DNA of 5,260 bases from Desulfobacterales bacterium (GTDB lineage: Bacteria > Desulfobacterota > Desulfobacteria > Desulfobacterales > Desulfobacteraceae), in NCBI GenBank assembly GCA_022361315.1, contig JAKSBB010000957.1, positions 1 to 5,260 of the forward strand, given 5' to 3'. How positions within the stretch are numbered: the first letter of the stretch is position 1; each line of letters starts with the position of its first letter. The notes beneath the pieces are model-generated. The model was not told where the DNA came from. It did no database searches and saw only the letters and a list, made by a program, of their open reading frames with translations. Positions 1-5,108 of this stretch are shown piece by piece. The translations under genes were made by a program, and so were the position numbers.

Positions 1-929
1 CTCATGCCGGAGGTGTACATATGGTGGGCCCAGACCAGTGACCCGGCAACGGCAATCATCATGGACGAAAAGACGATGGCCTTGTACCCGAATATGGATT
101 TCCTGGAAAAGACAGGGATAATCTCGGAGATCACCCCCATTCCCGGAAGAATCATAATGTATACCGCCGGATGGGAGTACATCCAGAACAGGTGCTGGTA
201 AAGAATGGGATCACCGCCTTTGGACGGATCAAACAAACCGATGTTCAGGAATCGTTCAACAATCACCAGTACCAGGGTGATGGACACCACCGGGGTTGCC
301 AGGAGCTGAACCCAGGAGGTGGCATAGAGGCTCCATGTAAACAGCGGGATCTGCAGCCATCCCATCTTCGGACTGCGCATCCGGTGGATGGTGGTGATAA
401 AGTTCAGCCCTGTCAGCATGGAGGCGAAACCCAGAATGAATGCGGCGAAAACCGCCGTAGACACATTGGTCTGGGTGGACACCGAAAAGGGTACGTAAAA
501 TGTCCAGCCTGTATCCGGAAAGCCCTCGGCGAAGAGGGAGGCGATGGCGATAAACCCGCCCAGCATATACAAATACCAGGACAGCAGGTTGAGTTTTGGG
601 AAAAAAACGTCATCCGTACCGATCTGCATGGGCAGGAAGAAATTCCCGAATATGGCAGGCAGGGCCGGTATGATGAATAAAAAGATCATGATGACCCCGT
701 GGAGGGTAAAGGCGGAGTTGTAAAGTTCCGCCGTCAGCACGGTTTCGCCCGGGAACATAAGTTCCAGCCGGATCAGCCCGCCAAGGAGAATGGCAAGGCA
801 GAACCAGAAAACAATGGCGAAAAGATACATCAGGCCGATGCGCTTGTGATCCGTGGTCAGCAGCCAGGCCCAAATACCTGTAAACCGTGAGGGTGCCGGG
901 GTTTCAAAAAAAGATTTAACAGCTTCCAT
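1..929 (-). CDS. ctaD: Cytochrome c oxidase subunit I, A2-type (5' part, runs off window)
   Basis: This is the catalytic subunit of an aa3/caa3-type heme-copper oxidase, which reduces O2 to water and pumps protons across the inner membrane. The 309 residues present are the N-terminal part of a protein usually about 530 or more residues long; the rest lies beyond base 1. Visible landmarks are TTDHKRIG (25-32), the low-spin heme ligand His77 in TLHG, the D-channel segment IGTDDVFFP (Asp107), [15 protein letters not shown] (251-265) with CuB ligand His253 and the Tyr257 expected to crosslink to it, and [10 protein letters not shown] with CuB ligands His302 and His303. The remaining heme ligands are outside the window. 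YS in place of the usual Glu before HPxVY marks the A2 subfamily. The start at 929 gives [18 protein letters not shown] and is preceded by GAGGA four bases upstream. The gene lies 43 bp after the SCO gene in the same direction, so it is probably the fourth gene of an operon. Identification is firm; the subfamily rests on the motif only. Confidence 0.96.
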   Translation of the reverse strand, partial: MEAVKSFFETPAPSRFTGIWAWLLTTDHKRIGLMYLFAIVFWFCLAILLGGLIRLELMFPGETVLTAELYNSAFTLHGVIMIFLFIIPALPAIFGNFFLPMQIGTDDVFFPKLNLLSWYLYMLGGFIAIASLFAEGFPDTGWTFYVPFSVSTQTNVSTAVFAAFILGFASMLTGLNFITTIHRMRSPKMGWLQIPLFTWSLYATSWVQLLATPVVSITLVLVIVERFLNIGLFDPSKGGDPILYQHLFWMYSHPAVYIMILPGMGVISEIIPVFSRKSIFGYKAIVFSSMMIAVAGSLVWAHHMYTSGM

Positions 930-933
930 GTCA

Positions 934-938
934 TCCTC
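934..938 (-). promoter_or_regulatory. Ribosome binding site of subunit I
   Basis: GAGGA on the minus strand lies four bases before the ATG at 929. It supports that start codon. It falls in the 43-bp gap after the SCO stop, where I see no terminator hairpin, which fits continued transcription from the SCO gene. Confidence 0.6.
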
Positions 939-972
939 ACAAGAGATATACGGGGTTGCGTGGGGTTTCGCG

Positions 973-2034
973 TTAGTCTCCGGGTGGCGGCGGCCTTCGT
1001 GTCAGCCCCCTGCCCCGTCTCTTTCTTTTGGACGGTGCAATCAGGAAGACGACAAACCCCACAACCAGGATGAGAATCGCCGTTCCGGTAATACGGAACA
1101 TCTTAAATACATAGGTCTTATTTTCAGGATCGTAGTCAAAGCAGAAGGAGAGTACCCCCCGTTTAATTGAGATCCCGGGTTCCCCTTTCCGGGCTTCGCT
1201 CAAAGCCATACCCACATCAAAGGGGAGAAAATCCGGCCCGTAGAGGTAGCGGATAATCTTTCCATCCCTGGCCAGCACGATCATCGCGTTGGGATGGATA
1301 TAAAAATTTTTCTTTTTCTTTACAAAGTAATACCCCAGGGAATCCATGAGGCGCAGGATGTTTTCGCGGTCACCGGTGAGGTAATACCAGTTGTCCGCAT
1401 TGATCTCCCGTTTGACCAGATTCAGGTAGTTTCGCTTGGAAGTCCTTGCGTGGGAGGCATCTTCATCATCGGAAAAGCTGACGGACACCACGTTGAAGTC
1501 ATGCCCCGGAATTTCCTCGGTGAGGTTGAGCACATTGGCCAGCTCCGCCTGGAGAAAATTGCAGATGGAGGTACACATAAAATAAACCGGAAGGATCACC
1601 ACCGGTTTATCAAAAACCGTCTTCAGATCCACCGGCTGATTTTTCTCATCCTTGAAAACTGCTGAGAAATCAATATAATCTCCCAGTTTTTCTTCCACCC
1701 GGACGCTCTTGGCAAGTGCCTCAGCCGACTCCGCCTCTGCTTCGGCCATCATCTTTGCATGGGCTTCGGCGGAATGCCCACCGGTGTCGTCGCCCATGGC
1801 AGTCGTGGCAGCCTTGGCGTGTCCGGCATGGGCGTCACCGTCCGTCATATCTCCATGGTCCATCCGGTCGCCATGGTCCATCTGGTGATGGTCCATTTGG
1901 CCATGGTCGGCCTCATGCCCGGTATGGAGACCTGCGTCATGGCCGGCCCCGTGGTCAGAACCCATACCTGCCGGCGCGGTTAACGCCAGCAGGAAAAGGG
2001 CTGCAATCAGGTATGACAATACCCGGCGGCTCAT
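973..2034 (-). CDS. SCO1/SenC-family copper chaperone with His/Met-rich N-terminal region and C-terminal membrane anchor
   Basis: Probable periplasmic or membrane-bound thioredoxin-fold protein that delivers copper to, or keeps thiols reduced in, the CuA site of cytochrome oxidase. An N-terminal hydrophobic segment (about 5-22) is a signal peptide or anchor. Residues 24-96 hold 13 His and 8 Met in DHG/MDH patterns, a likely metal-binding tail. The SCO domain spans about 112-290 with the copper motif C154-TSI-C158 and the distal ligand His247 in FYIHPNA. A conserved-looking C298-F-D-Y-D-P segment follows. A transmembrane helix (about 317-333) and a basic, Arg/Pro-rich tail end the protein. At 353 residues it is well above the roughly 200 of a minimal SCO protein because of the two extensions. 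The ATG overlaps the DOMON stop as TAATG with only a weak upstream AAGAAG, so translational coupling is likely. Its place before subunit I supports an oxidase-assembly role. The family is clear; metal binding by the tail is inference. Confidence 0.93.
   Translation of the reverse strand: MSRRVLSYLIAALFLLALTAPAGMGSDHGAGHDAGLHTGHEADHGQMDHHQMDHGDRMDHGDMTDGDAHAGHAKAATTAMGDDTGGHSAEAHAKMMAEAEAESAEALAKSVRVEEKLGDYIDFSAVFKDEKNQPVDLKTVFDKPVVILPVYFMCTSICNFLQAELANVLNLTEEIPGHDFNVVSVSFSDDEDASHARTSKRNYLNLVKREINADNWYYLTGDRENILRLMDSLGYYFVKKKKNFYIHPNAMIVLARDGKIIRYLYGPDFLPFDVGMALSEARKGEPGISIKRGVLSFCFDYDPENKTYVFKMFRITGTAILILVVGFVVFLIAPSKRKRRGRGLTRRPPPPGD
1851..1915. repeat. Degenerate CCATGGTC-type repeat encoding the His/Met-rich tail
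   Basis: CCATGGTC recurs at about 1853, 1871 and 1901, with related GATGGTCCAT between them, at roughly 9- to 18-base periodicity. On the coding (minus) strand this gives the repeated MDH/DHG peptide pattern of the SCO protein. It looks like internal duplication within the gene, so length variation between relatives would be expected here. Confidence 0.6.
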
Positions 2035-2573
2035 TATTTAATCTTCTTGGTTTCGCCGGTGGAAAAGTTCACGTCATATACACCGCGCCACTTATGGCCG
2101 GATTTGAAAGAGTCGCGTCCGGTGCCGTAGGCCAGCATAATCCGGTACATGCCGTCTGTTTTAATGGCTTTGTCCCACTTGTCTCCACTGTCCAGAGCCA
2201 GGGTAAAGGAAATGGTGGTGATCCCGTCTTTTTCCATACCTTTGGGGTCCATGACATGGTTGGAACCGCCCAGTTTATCATCTTTGGAATGGGCCCGTTT
2301 ACGATCACCGTAGTGATCTTCAATTCGAACCTTACCTTTTTTCACGGCACCGATAACAATATCAGCACCCTGCATGGCCTTTTCAGGATCAAACCCAATG
2401 GCCACCCAGCCCGTGGTTTTGGCTGAAAGCTTCACTTTAATCTTATCGCCGTCCAGTTTCCAGTGGACGTCCATATCTTTCACGTTGAGGGTATGGTCGT
2501 ATTCAGCTGCATATGCATTCACAGAGAACAACAGCAGTGCCGCAAAGAGGGCAGCAAAAAAGCGCTTTCTCAT
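2034..2573 (-). CDS. Exported DOMON-domain protein, possible heme-b carrier
   Basis: A 179-residue protein with a clear signal peptide (MRKRFFAALFAALLLFSVNAYA, cleavage near 22-23), so the mature part is periplasmic. The rest is one DOMON-like beta-sandwich: the characteristic TTGWVAIGFDP (53-63) is followed by MQGADIVIGAV (67-77) and IEDHYG (84-89), and the C-terminal strands hold SGHKWRGVYDVNF (158-170). DOMON domains bind heme or sugars. In cytochrome-type DOMON proteins such as that of cellobiose dehydrogenase, a Met and a His ligate heme b, and Met67 and His160 here are the natural candidates by position. No CxxCH is present, so it is not a c-type cytochrome. The start at 2573 has AAGGAG seven bases upstream. 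It lies 22 bp after the DUF2231-like gene and shares one base with the SCO start. A periplasmic electron carrier or assembly factor for the oxidase is plausible but inferred; a sugar- or ligand-binding DOMON is the alternative. Confidence 0.82.
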   Translation of the reverse strand: MRKRFFAALFAALLLFSVNAYAAEYDHTLNVKDMDVHWKLDGDKIKVKLSAKTTGWVAIGFDPEKAMQGADIVIGAVKKGKVRIEDHYGDRKRAHSKDDKLGGSNHVMDPKGMEKDGITTISFTLALDSGDKWDKAIKTDGMYRIMLAYGTGRDSFKSGHKWRGVYDVNFSTGETKKIK

Positions 2574-2580
2574 TCGTACT

Positions 2581-2586
2581 CTCCTT
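2581..2586 (-). promoter_or_regulatory. Ribosome binding site of the DOMON gene
   Basis: A full AAGGAG on the minus strand sits seven bases before the ATG at 2573. It is the strongest Shine-Dalgarno site in the cluster and fixes this start. Confidence 0.75.
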
Positions 2587-2595
2587 AAGCTATAA

Positions 2596-3021
2596 TTATC
2601 CGAAAATCAGCTCTCCGCCGGAAAAACCCAGGCCGACAGCAAGAAGAATCATGACAAAATAGAGCCCCGTGACCTTATCGATTTTCCGTTCTTCAGGGTT
2701 GTCCATGAAGGCCACCGCAATCATGACGATACTCAGCAGACCGGCCAGTACCATCTTAGTGATGATCAGCCCTTCCCACTCACCGTCATATCTATGCTGC
2801 CAGTCCAGGTAGCCGGTAAAAATCGTGGGCGGCAGGCCGAGCAGCCCCAGAATCACGCAATGGTAGCCGGTTTTCGCCAGCATCTGAAGTCTTGGCAGAA
2901 ACGAGCCGAACCGGAACGCAACAGCGCCCATTACCATTCCCATGGGGACGTGTACCAACGCAGGATGGACCGGGTGATGGAATCCGATCTTGGTCAAAAA
3001 TTCAAAAATAATTTCAGTCAT
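2596..3021 (-). CDS. DUF2231-like small integral membrane protein
   Basis: A 141-residue protein with about four hydrophobic helices (roughly 22-40, 52-70, 86-106, 117-133). Near the N-terminus it has HHPVHPALVHVPMGM (15-29), in the middle TGYLDWQHRYDGEW (69-82), and it ends in GGELIFG. The HPxxVHxPxG opening, the TGxxDW segment and the terminal GGxLxxG are the pattern of the DUF2231 family of inner-membrane proteins, whose function is unknown. The His residues facing helix ends (15, 16, 19, 24, 54, 76) could bind heme or metal, but nothing here proves it. I chose the ATG at 3021 because AAGGTGAG lies just upstream; a longer frame to 3087 would add 22 residues (MKLSRSFLSL...) without a comparable site. 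It is the first gene of the minus-strand cluster, 22 bp before the DOMON gene, and probably the promoter-proximal gene of an oxidase operon. Confidence 0.75.
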   Translation of the reverse strand: MTEIIFEFLTKIGFHHPVHPALVHVPMGMVMGAVAFRFGSFLPRLQMLAKTGYHCVILGLLGLPPTIFTGYLDWQHRYDGEWEGLIITKMVLAGLLSIVMIAVAFMDNPEERKIDKVTGLYFVMILLAVGLGFSGGELIFG

Positions 3022-3024
3022 GGG

Positions 3025-3032
3025 CTCACCTT
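3025..3032 (-). promoter_or_regulatory. Ribosome binding site deciding the DUF2231-like start
   Basis: AAGGTGAG on the minus strand lies three bases before the ATG at 3021. It favours that start over the in-frame ATG at 3087, which would bury this site inside the coding sequence. Confidence 0.65.
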
Positions 3033-3308
3033 TTGTTCGTTTTTGGGTTGTTATGATTAAACTTAAGAAGCTTCGACTCAATTTCAATGGCTGTGACCAT
3101 TCATCACCCCAAGATTTTGTTTGAGGCCGGAAGGAGATAAAAGTTTATTATTCCCGTTGATCCTCTACCGGGTACCACCGCCTTTTCAAAACGTCTGGGA
3201 GCGCCGGTTTCAGCCAGTTTACTATTTATAGATTCCGTACCAGTACAAGTCAAGCAACAATTCGTGCCAGACGCCATTATCAATGCACCCAAACAAGGGG
3301 TTCCGCAA

Positions 3309-3337
3309 TTGTGTGACGATATCGGGCAATGTATAGG
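3309..3337 (+). promoter_or_regulatory. Weak candidate sigma-70 promoter for the GGDEF gene
   Basis: TTGTGT and TATAGG are separated by 17 bases, about 93 bases upstream of the start codon. Each hexamer keeps only the core bases of the consensus, so this is a candidate only. Confidence 0.25.
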
Positions 3338-3412
3338 AAAACCATGTGGATTTAAAATTCTTCTAAGTTTTTTCCGTCATTCCACCGATATTGTTAACCA
3401 AAGGCAAATTTT

Positions 3413-3421
3413 AGAAGAAGG
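3413..3421 (+). promoter_or_regulatory. Ribosome binding site of the diguanylate cyclase gene
   Basis: AGAAGAAGG ends eight bases before the ATG at 3430. It supports that start over the internal Met47 codon at 3568. Confidence 0.6.
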
Positions 3422-3429
3422 CACACCCC

Positions 3430-4491
3430 ATGAAAGAGACCATAAATAAAATCAGCGGCAGTGTATCAGCAGCGTTCAGTCTGCTCTTTAGTTCCTGGCT
3501 GCAGAAAGCGGCGGCCCAGTCTAAACTGACCCACCATATCGTCGCCCTGAACGAGAAATCCTCATCCATGGAAATCATCAACGAGGTGGCGGATTGTCTC
3601 AAGGATATCCTGGGGTACCGTTTGTTTGCCTTTGTGGTCAAAAAAGAGGCCGGGGTTGACATCTGGCTGGATCCCAGAATGTATAAGGCCTCCATCGAAG
3701 ATATCATTCTGGAAGATTTCAACATCGGCAGCGCTGCGGATCTTACCTATCTGAACCACAGTTTTAAATCCAATGAGTACCAGGAGAAATTCAGCATGGA
3801 CACCCTGGTCCACTATGACCTGAAAGAAGACAATTGCTACGCCCGCCTATATATGATGCCCCAGAAGGGTATCACCGACTTTCACGATGAAGTGGTACAC
3901 CTGATTCTTCAGGGGTGTTCCGTCGCCCTGTCAAAACAGATCAAAATAGAAAACCTGAAAGATGCAGCCGTTATCGATCCCCTAACCGGATGTTACAACC
4001 GCCGCGAGTTCGAATCCCAGCTTCAGCGGCATGCGGCCTATGCCGCCCGGTACGGCAGCAGACTGTCCGTCTTCATGTTTGACCTGGATCACTTCAAGGC
4101 GGTGAACGATACCTACGGTCATCTGGGCGGTGACGAAGTGCTCAAAGAGGTCACCCTGCTGATCAAGGAGAGTATACGGCGGGGGGATATCCTTGCCCGG
4201 TACGGCGGGGAAGAGTTCATCGCCATCCTGCCGGAAACCGGCAGGGAAAAAGCCATGGAGCTGGCAGATCGCCTAAGAATGAAGATCGCCGCCCTGAGCA
4301 TCCCCTGGAATGACAATGAGATCCGCGTGACCGCCAGTTTCGGTGTGGCGGAACTTCGCCCCAATACAGACATCTCAAGGCTTATCGAAGATGCGGACAA
4401 CATGTTATACAAGGCCAAGGTAAACGGCAGGAATACAGTGATGCCCGGCCTTATCAAACTCTGCTCACCGGATGTTTCTTCCGCCTCCTGA
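3430..4491 (+). CDS. Diguanylate cyclase with N-terminal GAF-like region and GGDEF domain
   Basis: Predicted to make cyclic di-GMP from two GTP. The 353-residue protein has no transmembrane helix or signal peptide, so it is probably cytoplasmic; the moderately hydrophobic stretch 11-29 is short and could be amphipathic. Residues about 45-170 have the alternating pattern of a GAF-like sensor (FAFVVKKEAGVDIWLDP, YARLYMMPQKG, then a helix through 152-178), but the ligand is unknown and the assignment is by context. The GGDEF domain runs from about 180 to 340: DPLTGCYNRREF (183-194), metal and nucleotide binding DLDHFKAVNDTYGH (218-231), and the catalytic GGEEF (259-263). The inhibitory I-site is intact as RRGD (250-253), exactly five residues before GGEEF, so product feedback is expected. 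Signature residues are complete and no EAL or HD-GYP domain follows. It is transcribed away from the oxidase cluster. A regulatory link, such as response to respiratory state, is speculation from position only. Confidence 0.95.
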   Translation: MKETINKISGSVSAAFSLLFSSWLQKAAAQSKLTHHIVALNEKSSSMEIINEVADCLKDILGYRLFAFVVKKEAGVDIWLDPRMYKASIEDIILEDFNIGSAADLTYLNHSFKSNEYQEKFSMDTLVHYDLKEDNCYARLYMMPQKGITDFHDEVVHLILQGCSVALSKQIKIENLKDAAVIDPLTGCYNRREFESQLQRHAAYAARYGSRLSVFMFDLDHFKAVNDTYGHLGGDEVLKEVTLLIKESIRRGDILARYGGEEFIAILPETGREKAMELADRLRMKIAALSIPWNDNEIRVTASFGVAELRPNTDISRLIEDADNMLYKAKVNGRNTVMPGLIKLCSPDVSSAS

Positions 4492-4516
4492 CAACGTTGG
4501 ATCGGGAACATAAACA

Positions 4517-4542
4517 AAAAAGTTATAAATGCCAAACTTTTT
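4517..4542 (+). terminator. AT-rich hairpin after the GGDEF gene, weak terminator candidate
   Basis: AAAAAGTT (4517-4524) and AACTTTTT (4535-4542) are perfect 8-base complements around a 10-base loop, and the right arm ends in five T. It lies 26 bases after the GGDEF stop. The stem is almost all A-T, so it would be a weak terminator; it also abuts the next promoter. Confidence 0.35.
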
Positions 4543-4544
4543 CA

Positions 4545-4572
4545 TTGACAGCATAATATTTTATGGTAATAT
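4545..4572 (+). promoter_or_regulatory. Sigma-70-type promoter of the putative small RNA
   Basis: A perfect -35 box TTGACA (4545-4550), a 16-base AT-rich spacer and a -10-like TAATAT (4567-4572) predict a start near 4579-4580. That is exactly where a 9-bp stem-loop begins. No downstream protein gene on this strand lies within the window. Confidence 0.5.
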
Positions 4573-4579
4573 TGTACCT

Positions 4580-4766
4580 AACATTAACAAAAACACCGGT
4601 TGATGTTGCCATTTAGCCTAAGTAAAAAGTTTAAGATCTTTGGCTCCACTGGATGCGACACTGGGGTCAATGTAGCAGGATAAACCACAAACCCTCCTTA
4701 ATATTAAGTAATTATTTTGCCTCCGATAAAGGCAGCACCCCTTGCCAAGGTGCTGCCTTTTTTTTT
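4580..4766 (+). ncRNA. Putative free-standing small RNA, about 187 nt, family not recognised
   Basis: Between a good promoter and a strong intrinsic terminator lie about 187 bases with ordered structure and no convincing gene. Hairpin 1 pairs AACATTAAC (4580-4588) with GTTGATGTT (4599-4607), nine pairs including one G-U, at the predicted 5' end. Hairpin 2 pairs GGCTCCA (4642-4648) with TGGGGTC (4662-4668) around a 13-base loop containing GGATG. An A/C-rich single-stranded stretch then carries CCTCCTTA (4693-4700), identical to the 3' end of 16S rRNA, which runs into the palindrome CTTAATATTAAG (4697-4708). Hairpin 3 is the terminator. This is the layout of a trans-acting regulatory RNA. I could not match it to 6S RNA (no long closing stem) or to a cyclic di-GMP riboswitch (no conserved core and no downstream gene). 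A 26-codon frame (4603-4683) inside it lacks a ribosome site. Expression is untested. Confidence 0.5.
4728..4766 (+). terminator. Strong rho-independent terminator
   Basis: AAAGGCAGCACC (4728-4739) pairs perfectly with GGTGCTGCCTTT (4749-4760) around a 9-base loop, followed at once by an unbroken run of nine T (4758-4766, shared with the last stem pairs). The G+C-rich stem and T run are on the plus strand. It ends the putative small RNA and would also stop read-through from the GGDEF gene before the convergent gene. Confidence 0.9.
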
Positions 4767-4775
4767 GCTGCTGCA

Positions 4776-4798
4776 TGAGCGTTTTTTCAAAACGCTCA
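4776..4798. repeat. Perfect 10-bp hairpin, three-base loop
   Basis: TGAGCGTTTT (4776-4785) and AAAACGCTCA (4789-4798) are perfect complements around TTC. There is no T run after it on either strand, so it is not a standard terminator. It is followed at once by CCCTTCGGG, itself a tiny stem-loop, and then by the large inverted repeat, so it may be the edge of the same element. Confidence 0.8.
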
Positions 4799-4810
4799 CC
4801 CTTCGGGAAA

Positions 4811-4901
4811 GCTGGCGGCGGCATATTCTTCGTTGCAAAGCGTTTGCGGTAGAATGGCTACAACGGCACGCTTTGACGCCTTGAATATGACGCCGCCAGG
4901 C
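4811..4901. repeat. Large nested imperfect inverted repeat (cruciform / REP- or MITE-like)
   Basis: The outer arms GCTGGCGGCGGCATATTC (4811-4828) and 4883-4901 are complementary apart from one mismatch and one unpaired base. Inside, CAAAGCGT (4836-4843) pairs with ACGCTTTG (4868-4875), and GTAG (4849-4852) with CTAC (4858-4861) around AATGG. The three nested stems, separated by small internal loops, fold the whole 91 bases into one rod. Such structure in intergenic DNA is typical of dispersed palindromic repeats or non-autonomous mobile elements. Copy number cannot be seen from one window. Two minus-strand frames that read through it (4618-4824 and 4704-4988) look like by-products of the repeat rather than genes. 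Confidence 0.75.
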
Positions 4902-4922
4902 TTTTGCAGCTCTGAACCCTTT

Positions 4923-4975
4923 TGAGTGATGTATTTCTCGCAACGTGGACGTTGCTCGAATCAACCCAGCACTCA
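4923..4975. repeat. Nested stem-loop with GCAACGT palindrome
   Basis: TGAGTG (4923-4928) pairs with CACTCA (4970-4975). Inside them GCAACGT (4940-4946) and ACGTTGC (4949-4955) are perfect complements separated by GG, so the folded loop would open one or two pairs. It lies between the large inverted repeat and the GC-rich multi-hairpin element and may belong to either. Confidence 0.55.
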
Positions 4976-5040
4976 GTTTAACGTTCATGAAACCCGGAGG
5001 GTCAGGCCCCGTCGGGGGGAAGGGTCTGAGCGGCGCTTGA

Positions 5041-5074
5041 GGACCAGATTGCCAAGGACGGCGAAAGCTGGTCC
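5041..5074 (+). repeat. Stem-loop A inside the GC-rich element
   Basis: GGACCAG and CTGGTCC form seven perfect pairs, with an inner GCC/GGC stem closing the loop AAGGAC. A GAAA run (5063-5066) sits on the 3' side, where a tertiary contact or protein site could lie. Confidence 0.7.
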
Positions 5075-5081
5075 GAACGCT

Positions 5082-5108
5082 TGCCGGCGGTCAGGACGAC
5101 CGCCGGCA
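5082..5108 (+). repeat. Stem-loop B inside the GC-rich element
   Basis: Eleven perfect, almost all G-C pairs enclose the five-base loop AGGAC. There is no T run, so it is not a terminator. It is the most stable local hairpin in the window. Confidence 0.85.

Larger units (their letters stand above)
3022..3429. other. Divergent intergenic region between oxidase cluster and diguanylate cyclase gene
   Basis: These 408 bases should hold the promoters of both divergent units. They are visibly more AT-rich than the flanking genes. I see no terminator and no clear sigma-54 (TGGCAC-N5-TTGC) or FNR-type (TTGAT-N4-ATCAA) site. For the plus strand the best sigma-70-like pair is TTGTGT (3309-3314), 17 bases, TATAGG (3332-3337), which is weak. 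For the minus strand no pair with good spacing was found. A 102-codon open frame without ATG (3141-3449) crosses it on the plus strand and is treated separately as doubtful. A minus-strand frame (3104-3292, 62 codons) has no visible family features and is probably chance. Confidence 0.6.
3141..3449 (+). other. Doubtful open frame without ATG, preceded by a strong Shine-Dalgarno
   Basis: After a TAA at 3138-3140 this frame stays open for 102 codons and stops at 3449, overlapping the first 20 bases of the GGDEF gene. AAGGAG at 3131-3136 lies 10 bases before an in-frame ATT (3147), a rare start codon. The first conventional start is GTG at 3264, which would give 61 residues (beginning MPDAIINAPK) and has no ribosome site that I can see. 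The translation has several Cys (QLCDDIGQCIGKPCGF) but matches no family I recognise. Third codon positions are much more AT-rich than in neighbouring genes, which argues against coding. It may be a decayed gene, a leader peptide, or chance. Confidence 0.2.

Noticed and set aside
171..680. 169-codon plus-strand frame opposite subunit I
   Set aside because: It is antisense to the well-supported oxidase gene and its translation has no family character.
1716..2426. 236-codon plus-strand frame opposite SCO and DOMON genes
   Set aside because: It is the complement of the His-rich region and the DOMON gene. Its Arg/His/Pro-rich composition is explained by the antisense of those codons.
3104..3292. 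62-codon minus-strand frame in the divergent intergenic region
   Set aside because: No Shine-Dalgarno and no recognisable motif, and it overlaps another open frame on the opposite strand. Chance is the simpler explanation.
3391..3429. CAAAGGCAAA upstream of the GGDEF gene as a cyclic di-GMP riboswitch
   Set aside because: Only a short fragment resembles the GEMM core. The second conserved segment and the closing stems are missing, and it lies too close to the ribosome site.
4580..4766. 6S RNA
   Set aside because: The length is right, but the two ends do not pair into the long bulged rod that 6S RNA needs, and the 3' end is a dedicated terminator.
4776..4798. Hairpin as a terminator for the thioesterase gene
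   Set aside because: There is no T run after the stem on the minus strand, and it lies about 380 bases beyond the stop codon.
4811..4901. Integron attC site
   Set aside because: It has a long imperfect palindrome, but I could not find the GTTRRRY / RYYYAAC boundary boxes at its ends, nor any gene cassette layout.
4704..4988. 94-codon minus-strand frame starting MNVKLSAGLIRATSTL
   Set aside because: It reads through the compound palindromes and the terminator, has no ribosome site upstream of its ATG, and is rich in Arg, Lys and Ser from repeat DNA. It looks like a by-product of the repeat, though it may be annotated as hypothetical in many genomes.
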